Position numbers and translations under genes: made by a program. This document shows positions 24,979 to 35,000 of a stretch of DNA of 64,000 nucleotides, in pieces. Source of the stretch: Danxiaibacter sp048498555 (GTDB taxonomy: Bacteria; Bacteroidota; Bacteroidia; Chitinophagales; Chitinophagaceae); NCBI GenBank assembly GCA_048498555.1, contig JBEHXT010000004.1, positions 310,001 to 374,000 of the forward strand, in the 5' to 3' direction. Position 1 is the stretch's first letter. Every line of letters begins with the position of its first letter. The notes under the pieces were generated by a model. That model worked only from the letters and a program-made list of their open reading frames with translations, had not been told where the DNA came from and ran no database searches.

Positions 24979-25294
24979 AAGTAAGCATCGATTTATGCGG
25001 GCTTAAATGTACGACCAAAGAATTAAACGGGTGTACGAAAAAATGATAAAAAATCACGCAAGCGATTGATAAAAAACAAGCTCAAAGCATAAAGCCTAAA
25101 GCTCAAAACCATCACATCGTAACAAAATACACACACAAGAAGGCTGATAAGAATATTTGGTTTACAGATGATTACAGCCAATTCAACGTGAAATTATTTT
25201 GTGATAGCACCTTTTGTGGTTACATTTAGAGAGTGGATAATAACGTTTACTTCTTCATTATCTGCCAGCAACACAAAACGATAATGCGCTATAT
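24979..25294. other. Divergent acs / MFS promoter region
   Basis: No gene is seen. The region holds an A/AAGC-rich degenerate repeat at 25078-25110 (AAAGCATAAAGCCTAAAGC) and the MFS promoter at 25199-25228 (TTG with TACATTTA, 19-base spacing, one mismatch). Confidence 0.45.
25199..25228 (+). promoter_or_regulatory. Predicted MFS promoter
   Basis: TTG at 25199-25201 and TACATTTA at 25221-25228, one mismatch from TAnnTTTG, spaced by 19 bases; the ATG lies 66 bases downstream. Confidence 0.4.
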
Positions 25295-26875
25295 ATGAAA
25301 CCACTGGAAAACAACATTCGCCGGGTGATTTTTGCTTCGTCGGCCGGTACTCTTATAGAATGGTATGACTTTTATATTTTCGGGAGCCTTGCCATTGTTA
25401 TTTCTGAAAAATTCTTCCCGCAGGGCAACCCAACTTTAGCCTTTCTTTCAACGCTGGCCACGTTTGCGGCAGGCTTTATTGTGCGCCCATTTGGAGCTTT
25501 GGTTTTTGGGCGGCTTGGTGACATTGTAGGTAGAAAATATACTTTCTTACTCACGCTCGTTATTATGGGGGGCTCTACATTCTTGATAGGATGTATACCT
25601 ACTTATGAAACCTTTTCGTGGGCACCACTAATTGTTTTGCTTTTGCGATTGTTGCAGGGCCTGGCATTGGGCGGAGAATACGGCGGTGCAGCAACATATG
25701 TAGCTGAGCATTCACCCGCACATAGAAGAGGTTTTTATACAAGCTGGATTCAAACTACTGCAACGCTTGGCCTGTTTGTCTCTTTGGGTGTAATACTTAT
25801 TACGCGCAATGTTTTAACGGATGATCAGTTTAAAGCCTGGGGATGGCGAATGCCTTTTTTGTTAAGCGTGATTTTGGTGATTGTATCCATCGTCATCCGC
25901 ATGAAGATGCATGAAAGCCCTCTTTTTAATAAACTGAAAAAAGAAGGCAAGACATCTGCTAATCCGCTGAAAGAAAGCTTCGGGCATAAAACAAATCTTA
26001 AGATGGTTCTGCTTGCCTTGTTTGGTGCTACTATGGGGCAGGGCGTTGTTTGGTATACGGGGCAGTTTTATGCACAAACATTTTTGTTGAAGACATGTAA
26101 CCTCAATGATGTGCAGGCCAATACCTGGATAGGCATAGCGCTGTTATTCGCCACTCCGTTTTTTGTTGTGTTTGGCGCATTGAGCGACAGGATAGGGCGA
26201 AAAACTATTATGATGGCGGGGATGCTTCTTGCAATCATTTGCTATCGCCCTATATTCAAAACTATGTACAATGTAACTGATGTTGCATCCAAAACAATAG
26301 TAAACCAGCATTCTGCAACTAGCACAAAGCCTGATGCTAAAGATCAGTCACAGGTACAACTTATTACTACAACGGAAAAGAATTTTGACGACGGTTCTTC
26401 AGTTAAAGAAGTCACTACACAGATGGCAGATGCCAAATCGCTTGCCCCATTAGCTTCATCAAAACCTGTCATTAAAAAAACGGTGACGATTAATTCGGGC
26501 GATGCCTGGAAAATAATTGCGCTCGTTTTTGTGCTGGTGCTTTTTGTTACAATGGTATACGGGCCGATAGCTGCATTTCTTGTAGAAATGTTCCCGACCA
26601 AAATAAGGTATACAAGTATGAGCCTGCCCTATCACATAGGCAACGGCGTATTTGGAGGCCTTGTACCTTTTATAGCAACACTGATGTTTGAATATTCCAA
26701 AACCCCTGAAAAGCCCGGAGGCGATGTGCTTGCTGGCCTATGGTATCCTATTGCCATAGCTGGCTTATGCGCCATCATCGGTGTACTTTACCTGAGCAAC
26801 AAAATAACCACACATATTGACGAAGCAGAAAATGAATATGTGCATTCATCACCGAAGAACGAAATATTGCATTAG
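25295..26875 (+). CDS. MHS-type major facilitator transporter
   Basis: A 526-residue inner-membrane symporter of the metabolite:proton (MHS/ProP/KgtP-like) group. It shows ASSAGTLIEWYDFYIFGSLA at the start of TM1, FGRLGDIVGRK (71-81) and its repeat GALSDRIGRK (294-303) in the cytoplasmic loops after TM2 and TM8, and RLLQGLALGGEYGG (118-131). Between TM9 and TM10 there is an extra, Ser/Thr/Lys-rich segment of about 80 residues (about 322-403), which topology places on the periplasmic side. A small membrane protein follows 82 bases downstream. The substrate is not visible; divergence from acs favours a small organic acid. Confidence 0.88.
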   Translation: MKPLENNIRRVIFASSAGTLIEWYDFYIFGSLAIVISEKFFPQGNPTLAFLSTLATFAAGFIVRPFGALVFGRLGDIVGRKYTFLLTLVIMGGSTFLIGCIPTYETFSWAPLIVLLLRLLQGLALGGEYGGAATYVAEHSPAHRRGFYTSWIQTTATLGLFVSLGVILITRNVLTDDQFKAWGWRMPFLLSVILVIVSIVIRMKMHESPLFNKLKKEGKTSANPLKESFGHKTNLKMVLLALFGATMGQGVVWYTGQFYAQTFLLKTCNLNDVQANTWIGIALLFATPFFVVFGALSDRIGRKTIMMAGMLLAIICYRPIFKTMYNVTDVASKTIVNQHSATSTKPDAKDQSQVQLITTTEKNFDDGSSVKEVTTQMADAKSLAPLASSKPVIKKTVTINSGDAWKIIALVFVLVLFVTMVYGPIAAFLVEMFPTKIRYTSMSLPYHIGNGVFGGLVPFIATLMFEYSKTPEKPGGDVLAGLWYPIAIAGLCAIIGVLYLSNKITTHIDEAENEYVHSSPKNEILH

Positions 26876-26957
26876 GAAAGGTTTGAGGGTTCAGGGTTGT
26901 TTGTGCATAGAATGATAGGTAAGGAATTGATTAATGAATCATTTTAAAAGAATTTAT

Positions 26958-27170
26958 ATGAATCTGCTTAAAAGAATATTGGGTATTGTGTGGATGATAA
27001 TTGGCCCGGCCGCAATTGCGTTTCTGATTTATGAAGCCGCTCAGAAAATAAAGGCCAATCCTTCCCAGGATGTTTACCTGCCATGGATTATCATCATTAC
27101 AATCTTTGCACCCATTGCTATAGGGTTTGTGATTTTCGGATACTACTCATTGAAGGGAGAATATGAGTAG
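26958..27170 (+). CDS. Small two-helix membrane protein (MFS partner)
   Basis: A 70-residue protein with two hydrophobic segments (about residues 6-22 and 40-62), separated by a short polar loop KIKANPSQDVYLP, and ending GYYSLKGEYE. ATG 26958 (MNLLKRILG) is the likely start; an ATG eight codons earlier is possible. I believe this belongs to a small Bacteroidota DUF (possibly DUF6814) often found beside MFS genes, but I cannot check that here. It lies just after the MHS transporter on the same strand, so it may be a subunit or regulator of that transporter. The function is unknown. Confidence 0.7.
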   Translation: MNLLKRILGIVWMIIGPAAIAFLIYEAAQKIKANPSQDVYLPWIIIITIFAPIAIGFVIFGYYSLKGEYE

Positions 27171-27332
27171 GATGTAAGATGTACGGTTTACGATGTACGA
27201 TGTTGGAGCCGGAGGTAATGACGCATATTGAATGTGGCATTAAGTACGAAGTACGACTTACGAAGTACACAGCGTTTGCACGTGCAGGATGATGTTCGAT
27301 GGCTGATAGCTGAAGGCTGATAGCTATTAGCC
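27171..27332. repeat. Cluster of both intergenic repeat families
   Basis: GATGTACGATG-type words at 27171-27203, GAAGTACGACTTACGAAG at 27241-27270, and AGCTGAAGGCTGATAGC at 27301-27332. This is the densest repeat tract in the window and separates the small membrane gene from the protease gene. Confidence 0.55.
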
Positions 27333-27425
27333 GCTTGTCACAAATTTATTTCAGCGGCTTGTTGGTGCAAGTCAATTGTCGTAATTTGAAAAGAATCTTA
27401 TTTAAGGAAGAATATACCGCTGACT

Positions 27426-28658
27426 GTGCAACACACCTATAGATCTATACAAACTATTTTGCTCCGGCTAAAATTATTATTAATCTGCATTGCCTGCTAT
27501 TCGCTGCAAGGTTGGTCGCAAAACCAGTATCCCGGTATGCCGCCTGTGCCGGCTATCAAACTTTCCACCATTCCTTTTTATCAAATAACAGGAGGTATTA
27601 TTATTGTTACAGCCGCGTTAGATGATTATAGTGATTCACTAAACTTTGTGTTAGATACTGGCAGCGGTGGCATCTCGCTTGATTCAAGTACCAGTGTTTA
27701 TCTTGGTATAAAAAAACAACTAAGCGAAAAAACAGTTCGCGGAATAGCCGGGATGAAGACGGTTGAATTTTCTTACAATCACACATTACACCTAAAAAAT
27801 CTCAAAGTTGACAGCCTCGATTTTCATATCAATAATTATGACCTGCTATCCAGCACATATGGTGTAAAAATAGATGGCATTATTGGTTATAGCTTTTTAC
27901 GCAGATATATTGTTGAAATTGATTACGACAAATTTCAGATAAACGTTTTTTTGCCCGGCGCTTATAAATACCCAAAGGGCGGGTTTATGCTGCGTCCGTC
28001 GTTCGGCACCATACCCATTCAAAATGTTTATGCAAAAGATAATAACAGTGTAGATACGCGCTACTATTTTGATACGGGCGCGGGGCTTTGCATGTTGTTT
28101 TGTACTGACCTGGTAAAGGACAATGAACTGTTTAAACGCAAGAGAAAATTTTATGCCACGCAGGCTGAAGGACTGGGTGGTAAAAAAACAATGGACCTTA
28201 CCGTAATAAAAAAAGTAAAAATCGGCCGTTACAGTTTTAAAAATGTGCCCGTATATGTTTTTGATGATGAGTTTAATATTACCTCTTATCCTATGCTGGG
28301 CGGATTAATCGGCAACGACATATTGCGCCGTTTTAATGTAACGCTCAATTATACTGAAAGGGAAATTTATATTAAACCTAATAAGCATTATACCGATTCG
28401 TTTGATTACTCCTATTCAGGAATGAGCATTTATCTCATCAATGGCGAAATAACAATCGCTGATATTGTAAAAGGGTCTCCTGCTGAACAGGCAGGGCTTG
28501 AAAATGGTGACGTATTGATCTCAGTAGAAAACAACTTTACAAACAACATTCAGCAATACAAAACGATGCTACAAAACGCTGGCACAAAAATGAGCCTGAT
28601 TGTCCGCAGGGACGGACAACTGCTTACCAAACGGATTAAAGTAAAAAGCGTTTTATAA
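27426..28658 (+). CDS. Aspartic-protease-like protein with PDZ domain
   Basis: A 410-residue exported protein. It starts with GTG 27426 (no ATG is available) and a long basic-hydrophobic signal (LLRLKLLLICIACYS). Two retropepsin-like units follow: FVLDTGSGG (75-82) with GIIGYSFLRRYIVEIDY (151-167), and YYFDTGAGL (213-221) with GLIGNDILRRFNVTLNY (293-309). Each provides one DTG motif, so both catalytic aspartates of a pepsin-like pair lie in one chain. A PDZ domain (about 335-408: GSPAEQAGLENGDVL) closes it. It is probably a periplasmic protease; the target is unknown. No close operon partner is seen. Confidence 0.85.
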   Translation: MQHTYRSIQTILLRLKLLLICIACYSLQGWSQNQYPGMPPVPAIKLSTIPFYQITGGIIIVTAALDDYSDSLNFVLDTGSGGISLDSSTSVYLGIKKQLSEKTVRGIAGMKTVEFSYNHTLHLKNLKVDSLDFHINNYDLLSSTYGVKIDGIIGYSFLRRYIVEIDYDKFQINVFLPGAYKYPKGGFMLRPSFGTIPIQNVYAKDNNSVDTRYYFDTGAGLCMLFCTDLVKDNELFKRKRKFYATQAEGLGGKKTMDLTVIKKVKIGRYSFKNVPVYVFDDEFNITSYPMLGGLIGNDILRRFNVTLNYTEREIYIKPNKHYTDSFDYSYSGMSIYLINGEITIADIVKGSPAEQAGLENGDVLISVENNFTNNIQQYKTMLQNAGTKMSLIVRRDGQLLTKRIKVKSVL

Positions 28659-28805
28659 CTTGTTCATCCAAAAAGCCTAGTGCCTGTTAATACGAACAGC
28701 TATTTGTTACAATGGCAATGAATTGTGAAAGCCTCATAGCCTCGCAGATATTAGATACTTAATCCATGCTTTATTCGCATCTTTGCACCCTATTAGAGGT
28801 TGAAT

Positions 28806-30044
28806 ATGATACATTACAACAGATTTGTTTTAGATAACGGATTAAGGGTTTTAGTTCACGAAGATACAAGTACACCTATGGCTGTAGTTAACATCATGTA
28901 CGATGTAGGGTCGCGTGATGAGAATCCTGACAAAACGGGCTTTGCACATTTATTTGAGCACCTGATGTTTGGCGGCAGTGTTAACATTCCCGATTATGAT
29001 GAGCCATTGCAAAGGGCCGGAGGTGAAAATAATGCTTACACTACCAATGACCTTACCAATTACTATTGCCAGCTTCCTGCAGAAAATATAGAAACCGCTT
29101 TCTGGTTAGAGAGCGACAGGATGCTTAGTCTGGCTTTCAGTAAAAAAAGCCTGGATGTGCAGCGCAAAGTTGTTTGCGAAGAGTTTAAAGAACATTACAT
29201 CAATAAGCCATACGGCGATGTTTGGCATAAAATGCGTGAGTTGGCGTATACCGTGCATCCTTACCGCTGGATGACGATTGGCAAAGACCTTACCCACATA
29301 GAAAACGCGCAGCTCAACGATGTTAAAGAATTTTTCTTTAAACATTACCGCCCAATCAACGCTATCCTGGTTGTTGCGGGAAACGTGAAAACAGAAGAGA
29401 TTAAAAGGCTTGCGGATAAATGGTTTGGTGATATTCCTATGGGTGAAAAATATGTTCGCCATCTGGCAGATGAACCAACACAACAAAAAGCCCGGGTGTT
29501 AGATACTGAAGCCGATGTTCCGTTGAACGCGTTTTACAAAACCTGGCATATGGAATCACGCCTTGAAAAAGGCTATTATATTGCCGATCTAATCACGGAA
29601 ATACTTGGTGGTGGCGGCTCTTCAAGATTATATCAGTCGCTGGTGAAAGAACAAAAGTTATTCAGCAACATTGATTGCTATCACTTTGGCAGCGTTGATA
29701 AGGGCCTGATAACAATTGAAGGCAAGCTGGTGAAAGGCGTGTCTATGGACAAGGCCGAAGAAGCCGTGAATGAAGTGATTGAAAAAATGCAGGCAGACTC
29801 CGTAAGCGAACTCGAACTGCAAAAAGTAAAGAATAAAACAGAGAGTATTATTGCATTCGAAGACATGACGATCATGAGCCGCGCCAATAGCCTCGCGTTT
29901 TACGAATTGTTGGGCGACCCGGATCTGATGAACAAAGAACTGGACAAATACCAACAGATTACCGCGAATGATATTCTTAACTATAGTAAAACAACGCTGG
30001 ATACCGCGAACAGTAGTACACTACACTATCATAGCAAGAATTAG
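28806..30044 (+). CDS. M16 family zinc metallopeptidase
   Basis: A 412-residue processing-peptidase-like enzyme. The inverted zinc motif HLFEHL (HxxEH, near residues 48-53) and the downstream Glu in VVCEEFKEHY show an active M16 catalytic chain; the second half (about 190-410) has the GGGSSRLYQSLVKEQ block. ATG 28806 is chosen over an upstream TTG. There is no signal peptide, so it may act in the cytoplasm. M16B enzymes usually pair with an inactive partner encoded next door; none is seen here. A near-consensus -7 box (CATCTTTG) is at 28778-28785, and a terminator follows. Confidence 0.88.
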   Translation: MIHYNRFVLDNGLRVLVHEDTSTPMAVVNIMYDVGSRDENPDKTGFAHLFEHLMFGGSVNIPDYDEPLQRAGGENNAYTTNDLTNYYCQLPAENIETAFWLESDRMLSLAFSKKSLDVQRKVVCEEFKEHYINKPYGDVWHKMRELAYTVHPYRWMTIGKDLTHIENAQLNDVKEFFFKHYRPINAILVVAGNVKTEEIKRLADKWFGDIPMGEKYVRHLADEPTQQKARVLDTEADVPLNAFYKTWHMESRLEKGYYIADLITEILGGGGSSRLYQSLVKEQKLFSNIDCYHFGSVDKGLITIEGKLVKGVSMDKAEEAVNEVIEKMQADSVSELELQKVKNKTESIIAFEDMTIMSRANSLAFYELLGDPDLMNKELDKYQQITANDILNYSKTTLDTANSSTLHYHSKN

Positions 30045-30065
30045 TTTACATTTAAATCTTTGAAG

Positions 30066-30096
30066 TCCGGTTGGCAGCAAGCTGACCGGATTTTTC
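30066..30096 (+). terminator. Terminator of the M16 gene
   Basis: Stem TCCGGT / ACCGGA with inner CAGC / GCTG pairing, followed by TTTTTC. Confidence 0.8.
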
Positions 30097-30470
30097 TTTA
30101 TCCTGCCATTCCGTTCTATTTAAGCACCGCTTTCAGCTACCAGTTACCGTTCATCATTTTTTCTAGTGCCCGCGAAAACAATTTCATCTTCTTCAATTAC
30201 CGGATTAAATTGATTTAGTGTTTGTTTTTCCCGCTTCGTTGCCAAAAAGCATCTTTTAGAAGACACTCTAACTCTTGCTTACTTTATTACCAATGCGCAC
30301 TAATTCCGCTTATCACATAAACATCATTCTAAAATAACATGTTGAAAACTTAAAAAGTTTTATTTCTTTATCATCATTAAAAATTTAGTTAGCTTACTTT
30401 TTATTTTTTTTAATAAGTTAATATAATTTTAACCTTGTTATAGACCAAACTAACTAACGCAACCACGCTT
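30097..30470. other. AT-rich intergenic stretch, no gene
   Basis: About 370 bases without a credible frame. The last 130 bases are very AT-rich, with TATAATTTTA near 30422, and probably carry the ROK gene promoter. Confidence 0.4.
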
Positions 30471-31676
30471 ATGCCCGGCAAAAACAGCCATTATAGAAAA
30501 AAAATTATTCGCGAGTTCTATTTTCAGAATATGCTTTCCTGCTCCGACATCAGTGAAAGAATTGAAAAGAGCGTTCCGTTGACTACCAGAATGCTTAATG
30601 AATTGGTTAGTGAGGGTTTTATAGTTGAAGCAGGGCTTGCACCATCTACAGGAGGAAGAAAGCCGCTGATATATTCACTTAAACCCGATATTATGTACAT
30701 AATGTCTGTTGCAATGGATCAGTTTGTAACCAGCATCGGCATTATGGATCTGCAAAACAATTTTGTTACACCTGTAGTAAAATTTGATCTGCCACTTTCA
30801 GAAACCCCCGATGCGCTTGACATTCTTTCCGAAAATATTAATGCACTAATTGAACGCTCTTCGATTAGTAAGACTGTCATTACGGGAATCGGAATTGGAA
30901 TGCCAGGCTTTATTGATATTGAAAAGGGAATTAACTATTCTTTTTTTAATTCAAAAGATAGAAGCATTACCCAATACCTGGAAGACCGGGTTGACCTCCC
31001 TGTTTTTATTGATAACGATAGCAGCCTGATTGCGTTGGCCGAATTGCGTTTTGGAGCAGGCAAAAACAAGAAGAATGCGATGGTGATTAATATTGGCTGG
31101 GGCATTGGGCTGGGGTTGATAATGAATTCGGGCTTGTTCCGGGGCAACAATGGTTTTGCCGGTGAGTTTAGCCACATTCCTCTTTTCTCTAATGGAAAAA
31201 TCTGTAGTTGCGGTAAGTCTGGTTGCCTTGAAACTGAAGCTTCGCTTGCTGTTGTTGCAGAGAAAGCCAGATTAGGCGTTGCTGAAGGAAAAATATCCAG
31301 TTTAAAAGAAGTCTCAGCCAATTATGAAACTGCAAGCGATGAGATTATATCCGCAGCAATAAAAGGCGACAAATATTCGATTGAGTTGCTGTCTTCTGCC
31401 GGTTACAGCATTGGTCGCGGTGCTGCAATACTCATTCATGTATTAAATCCAGAAGCCATTATACTTAGTGGAAGAGGTTCATCTGCCGGCAAGCTTTGGC
31501 AGGCACCTGTTCAGCAGGCCATCAACGAACACTGCATTCCAAGACTAGCTGAAAAAACTGTTATTGAAATTTCTTCATTGGGCCAACGTGCAGAAATGAT
31601 TGGAGCTGCTGCCCTTGTGATAGAAAATTATGAGAAAAGCGAATCCAAAACGAATTGCGTTAATGAATTGCTGTAA
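30471..31676 (+). CDS. ROK family transcriptional regulator
   Basis: A 401-residue protein with an N-terminal winged helix-turn-helix (about 8-65: NMLSCSDISERIEKSVPLTTRMLNELVSEGF) followed by a ROK kinase-fold domain (70-395). The domain has FIDNDSSLIALAELRFG (the Asp of DND is the catalytic base in kinases), NIGWGIGLGLI and GFAGEFSHIPL, and the zinc cluster CSCGKSGCLE (three Cys plus the His upstream). It resembles NagC/Mlc/XylR-type sugar-responsive regulators; the phosphate loop is slightly unlike active kinases. It lies 349 bases upstream of susC on the same strand, so it probably controls that locus in response to a sugar. Confidence 0.88.
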   Translation: MPGKNSHYRKKIIREFYFQNMLSCSDISERIEKSVPLTTRMLNELVSEGFIVEAGLAPSTGGRKPLIYSLKPDIMYIMSVAMDQFVTSIGIMDLQNNFVTPVVKFDLPLSETPDALDILSENINALIERSSISKTVITGIGIGMPGFIDIEKGINYSFFNSKDRSITQYLEDRVDLPVFIDNDSSLIALAELRFGAGKNKKNAMVINIGWGIGLGLIMNSGLFRGNNGFAGEFSHIPLFSNGKICSCGKSGCLETEASLAVVAEKARLGVAEGKISSLKEVSANYETASDEIISAAIKGDKYSIELLSSAGYSIGRGAAILIHVLNPEAIILSGRGSSAGKLWQAPVQQAINEHCIPRLAEKTVIEISSLGQRAEMIGAAALVIENYEKSESKTNCVNELL

Positions 31677-32025
31677 TCAACTGCAGCATTGAATTAAAAT
31701 CTGTACAACAAATTAACTGCTATGAATAGAAGTCATTTATTTTTTTCATTGTACGCATGTAAGCGTAAAGAATCATGTTTCCGATTGAAGCAACCAGCAT
31801 CTCACCATCTCCAAATAGATCACATATAAAAAACTAAAACAGTTAAGCCTGGTATAATGAGTCTTGCAGCGTGTGTTTGTAAGCCATCCTACAACAAGAG
31901 TTGTACAGGATGCTGCTACACCTGTAACCTCAAGAATCATTAGCTAACGCTTAACGCCATAAACAACTCGTTACCCGGCCCTGAGAAGACATTGTTTAAT
32001 TATTTACAAATCAAAAATCAAACCG
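31677..32025. other. Leader region of the susC gene
   Basis: No gene is seen. A near-perfect hairpin at 31888-31913 (ATCCT-ACAAC with GTTGT-A-CAGGAT) may act in the transcript. The susC promoter must lie in this stretch, but I see no strong TAnnTTTG match. Confidence 0.4.
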
Positions 32026-35000
32026 ATGAGAAAAAAAACGATGCGGTTACTCCTTTGCATGCTATTATGCTTAACGGGAGCAATTGCGTTCGCGCAGGAA
32101 AAGAGAACAGTTTCCGGCGTAGTCAAAGACAGCACAGGAAGCCCTGTTGCAGGTGCTTCTGTGTCAGCAAGAGGTAGTAAAGTACTGGGCATTTCCGATG
32201 ACAAAGGAGCCTTTACAGTTTCAGTTACTCCTACTCAAAAAACACTGGTGATCAGCTCTGTTGGATTCGACAACGCAGAGATTGATGTCGCAGGAAAATC
32301 CAGTGTAACAGTTTCACTTAAAGCTACATCATCTGATAACGCGGAAGTTGTAGTTACCGCCTTGGGCATTAAGCGTGAAAAAAGATCGCTTGGTTATGCC
32401 ACCAGTACCATTAAAGGCGACGAGCTTGTAAAGGCCGGCGCTACAATGAACCCGTTTCTCGCACTTTATGGTAAAGCTGCAGGCGTAGGTGTAAACACCG
32501 GTGCTTCAGGTCCACAAGGCGGTTTGAAAATTAACATCCGCGGTGCGGCAAGCTTGAATCCCGAACAAAATGTAAGACCCTTATTCGTTGTTGACGGAGT
32601 TATTATCAACGACCGTTCTACTGCAATTGGCGGATCAGTTGGCGCAGGTTACGACTATGGTTCTAATATCAATGACATTAACTCAGAAGATATTGAATCT
32701 ATCGACATCCTGAAAGGCGCGAAAGCAACTGTATTGTATGGTACAGATGCTGCAAACGGTGTAGTATTGATCACTACCAAAAGTGGCCGCAATGTAAAAG
32801 GGCTAGGTATGACAGGATCATTCCAATACTCAGTTGAACAACCGGCCATTTACCTGAAATTGCAGGATCAGTATGGCCTCGGTAACAACATTTACGACAC
32901 CGTTTACACAACGCTTAACGGACAGAAGGTAAGACAGATGCCAAACAATCGCTACAGTTTCGGACCTAAGTTTGATGGATCTGACATGATGTTTTCAGAC
33001 AGTACAATGATTAAAAATTCGCCTAAAAACGGTTACAAATCTTTGTTCAGAAATGGTAATTCTTATAATGCAAACGTGTCAATTTCAGGAAGCAATGAAA
33101 AAGGAAGCTTAAGAGCGTCTTACACTAATTACAAGTATAACGACATCATCAGTCCTAACTCATGGCAGCAAAGAAACACCTTCAGCTTTAATGGCAACAT
33201 CAGGGCTTCTAAACTGGCAACCTTTGAATTGATCACTAACATTTATAACATAGTTTCTCAAAACAGAAGAGAATCTAACGCCGGAAGTATTGCGTGGGGT
33301 TTTCCGCAGGACTATGATTATAACTCCATGTACAAAAACCTGTTCCTTGATGCAACAGGCTATCAAAGAAACCTGGACGGATACGGCGTGCCGCCTTCTC
33401 TCAGTAATATAGGGCAGTATATGTGGAACCTGGATAAAAACAGAAACAAAGACGATAAGTTCCACATGGTTACTTCAGCAAAAGCTACATTGAATTTTAC
33501 CAAAAACCTGTTTCTTGTTGGCCAGTTTGGTTTAGACTATGACAACACAAACTATCAAACACAACAGAGCCTGACAAGAATACTGCCTTCGCCCGCAAAT
33601 GGCAGATTTGCATATTCAACTGAAAACAACACTATTCAGACATACCAGGTGTTAATGAACTACAACAAGGCATTCATGAATGACAAGTTGAGAGTAACAG
33701 CTTATGCAGGTGGGTCTTACAGATTACGCACTTCACAGGCTATTGGAGTGGCAACAATCGGAGGTTTGCGTTTTCCTGACTGGTACTCGCTGAACAACCA
33801 GGCAGGTACAGTAACCAGCGGAAACTTTGGACAGGGTAGAAACTTTTCAAGAGGTAGCGATGTACTTTACAGTGCTTTAGCGTCAGGCACGGTGTCTTGG
33901 GAAAATGAGTTTTTTGCTGAATTCCAGGCAAGACAAGACTGGAACTCCACATTGCCTCCGGGAGCAAACAAATACTTCTATCCGGGTGCATCTTTAACCT
34001 GGAACTACACTGATCGCTTTAACATTCCGGGTATGGTGAATGGTCAAATCCGCGCTTCATGGGCAGATGTTGGTAATGGTACCGTACGCTATTATGCCAA
34101 CAATCAATATGGCCTTGGTTACGTTTCAGGAAACGGTATAAACGCAATCACTGTAACACCTCCCTCGAGCTTGTTACCGGGTAATTTAAAACCTGAACGT
34201 AAAAGGGAATATGAGGTGGGTATCAGTAACTCTTTCTTCAAAAACAAGAGACTTACAGTTGACTTCTCATTCTACACAAACAACAGGTATAACCAGATTA
34301 TTACATTGCCTACGTCTCCTTCATCTAGCTCAGACGGATTGTTGATCAATGCTGCAAACATGAGAAGCTCTGGCTTTGAATTGCAGTTGATGGTTACGCC
34401 TTTAATGGGTAAGAATTTTAGATGGGATATAACTGTTAACGGCGCCTCACAAAGCTCCAAAGTACTTGAACTTGGTTATGGGTTAACAGAATATAAGAGA
34501 AACAACCTGATCAATGGTTCTAGTGCGTGGATAGCAGCGAATGTTGGCCGCCCTTACGGTGAAATCAGAATGAGCGATTATACAAGAGATGAGAATGGCA
34601 ACAGGCAGGTAAGTAACCAGGGATTATATACATTGGGTACCACACCAACGGTTGTAGGAAACATAATGCCTAAAATGTATGGTGGTTTGTTATCTGACTT
34701 CCGTTACAAAGATTTCAATTTACGCATTGGCCTTGATTACAAATATGGCGGAACTATCTTCTCTTATACCAACATGCGTATGACTGGTGTGGGACAATTG
34801 GAAAGCACGCTTAAATATCGTGATGAAGCAAGCGGCGGTTTGGCGTATTATATTGATGCTGACAATAATAACGTTCCATGGCAACACGGCCAGGCTGCTC
34901 CTGCACAATCTAAAGACGGCAGAGTATATCATGATGGGATGATTTTACCTGGTACCAAGTTGGATAATGATGGAAAATCTGTGAAAAATGATATCATCGC

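Noticed and set aside
27171..27332. CRISPR array
   Set aside because: The repeats are short, degenerate and irregularly spaced, with no unique spacers of constant length and no cas genes.
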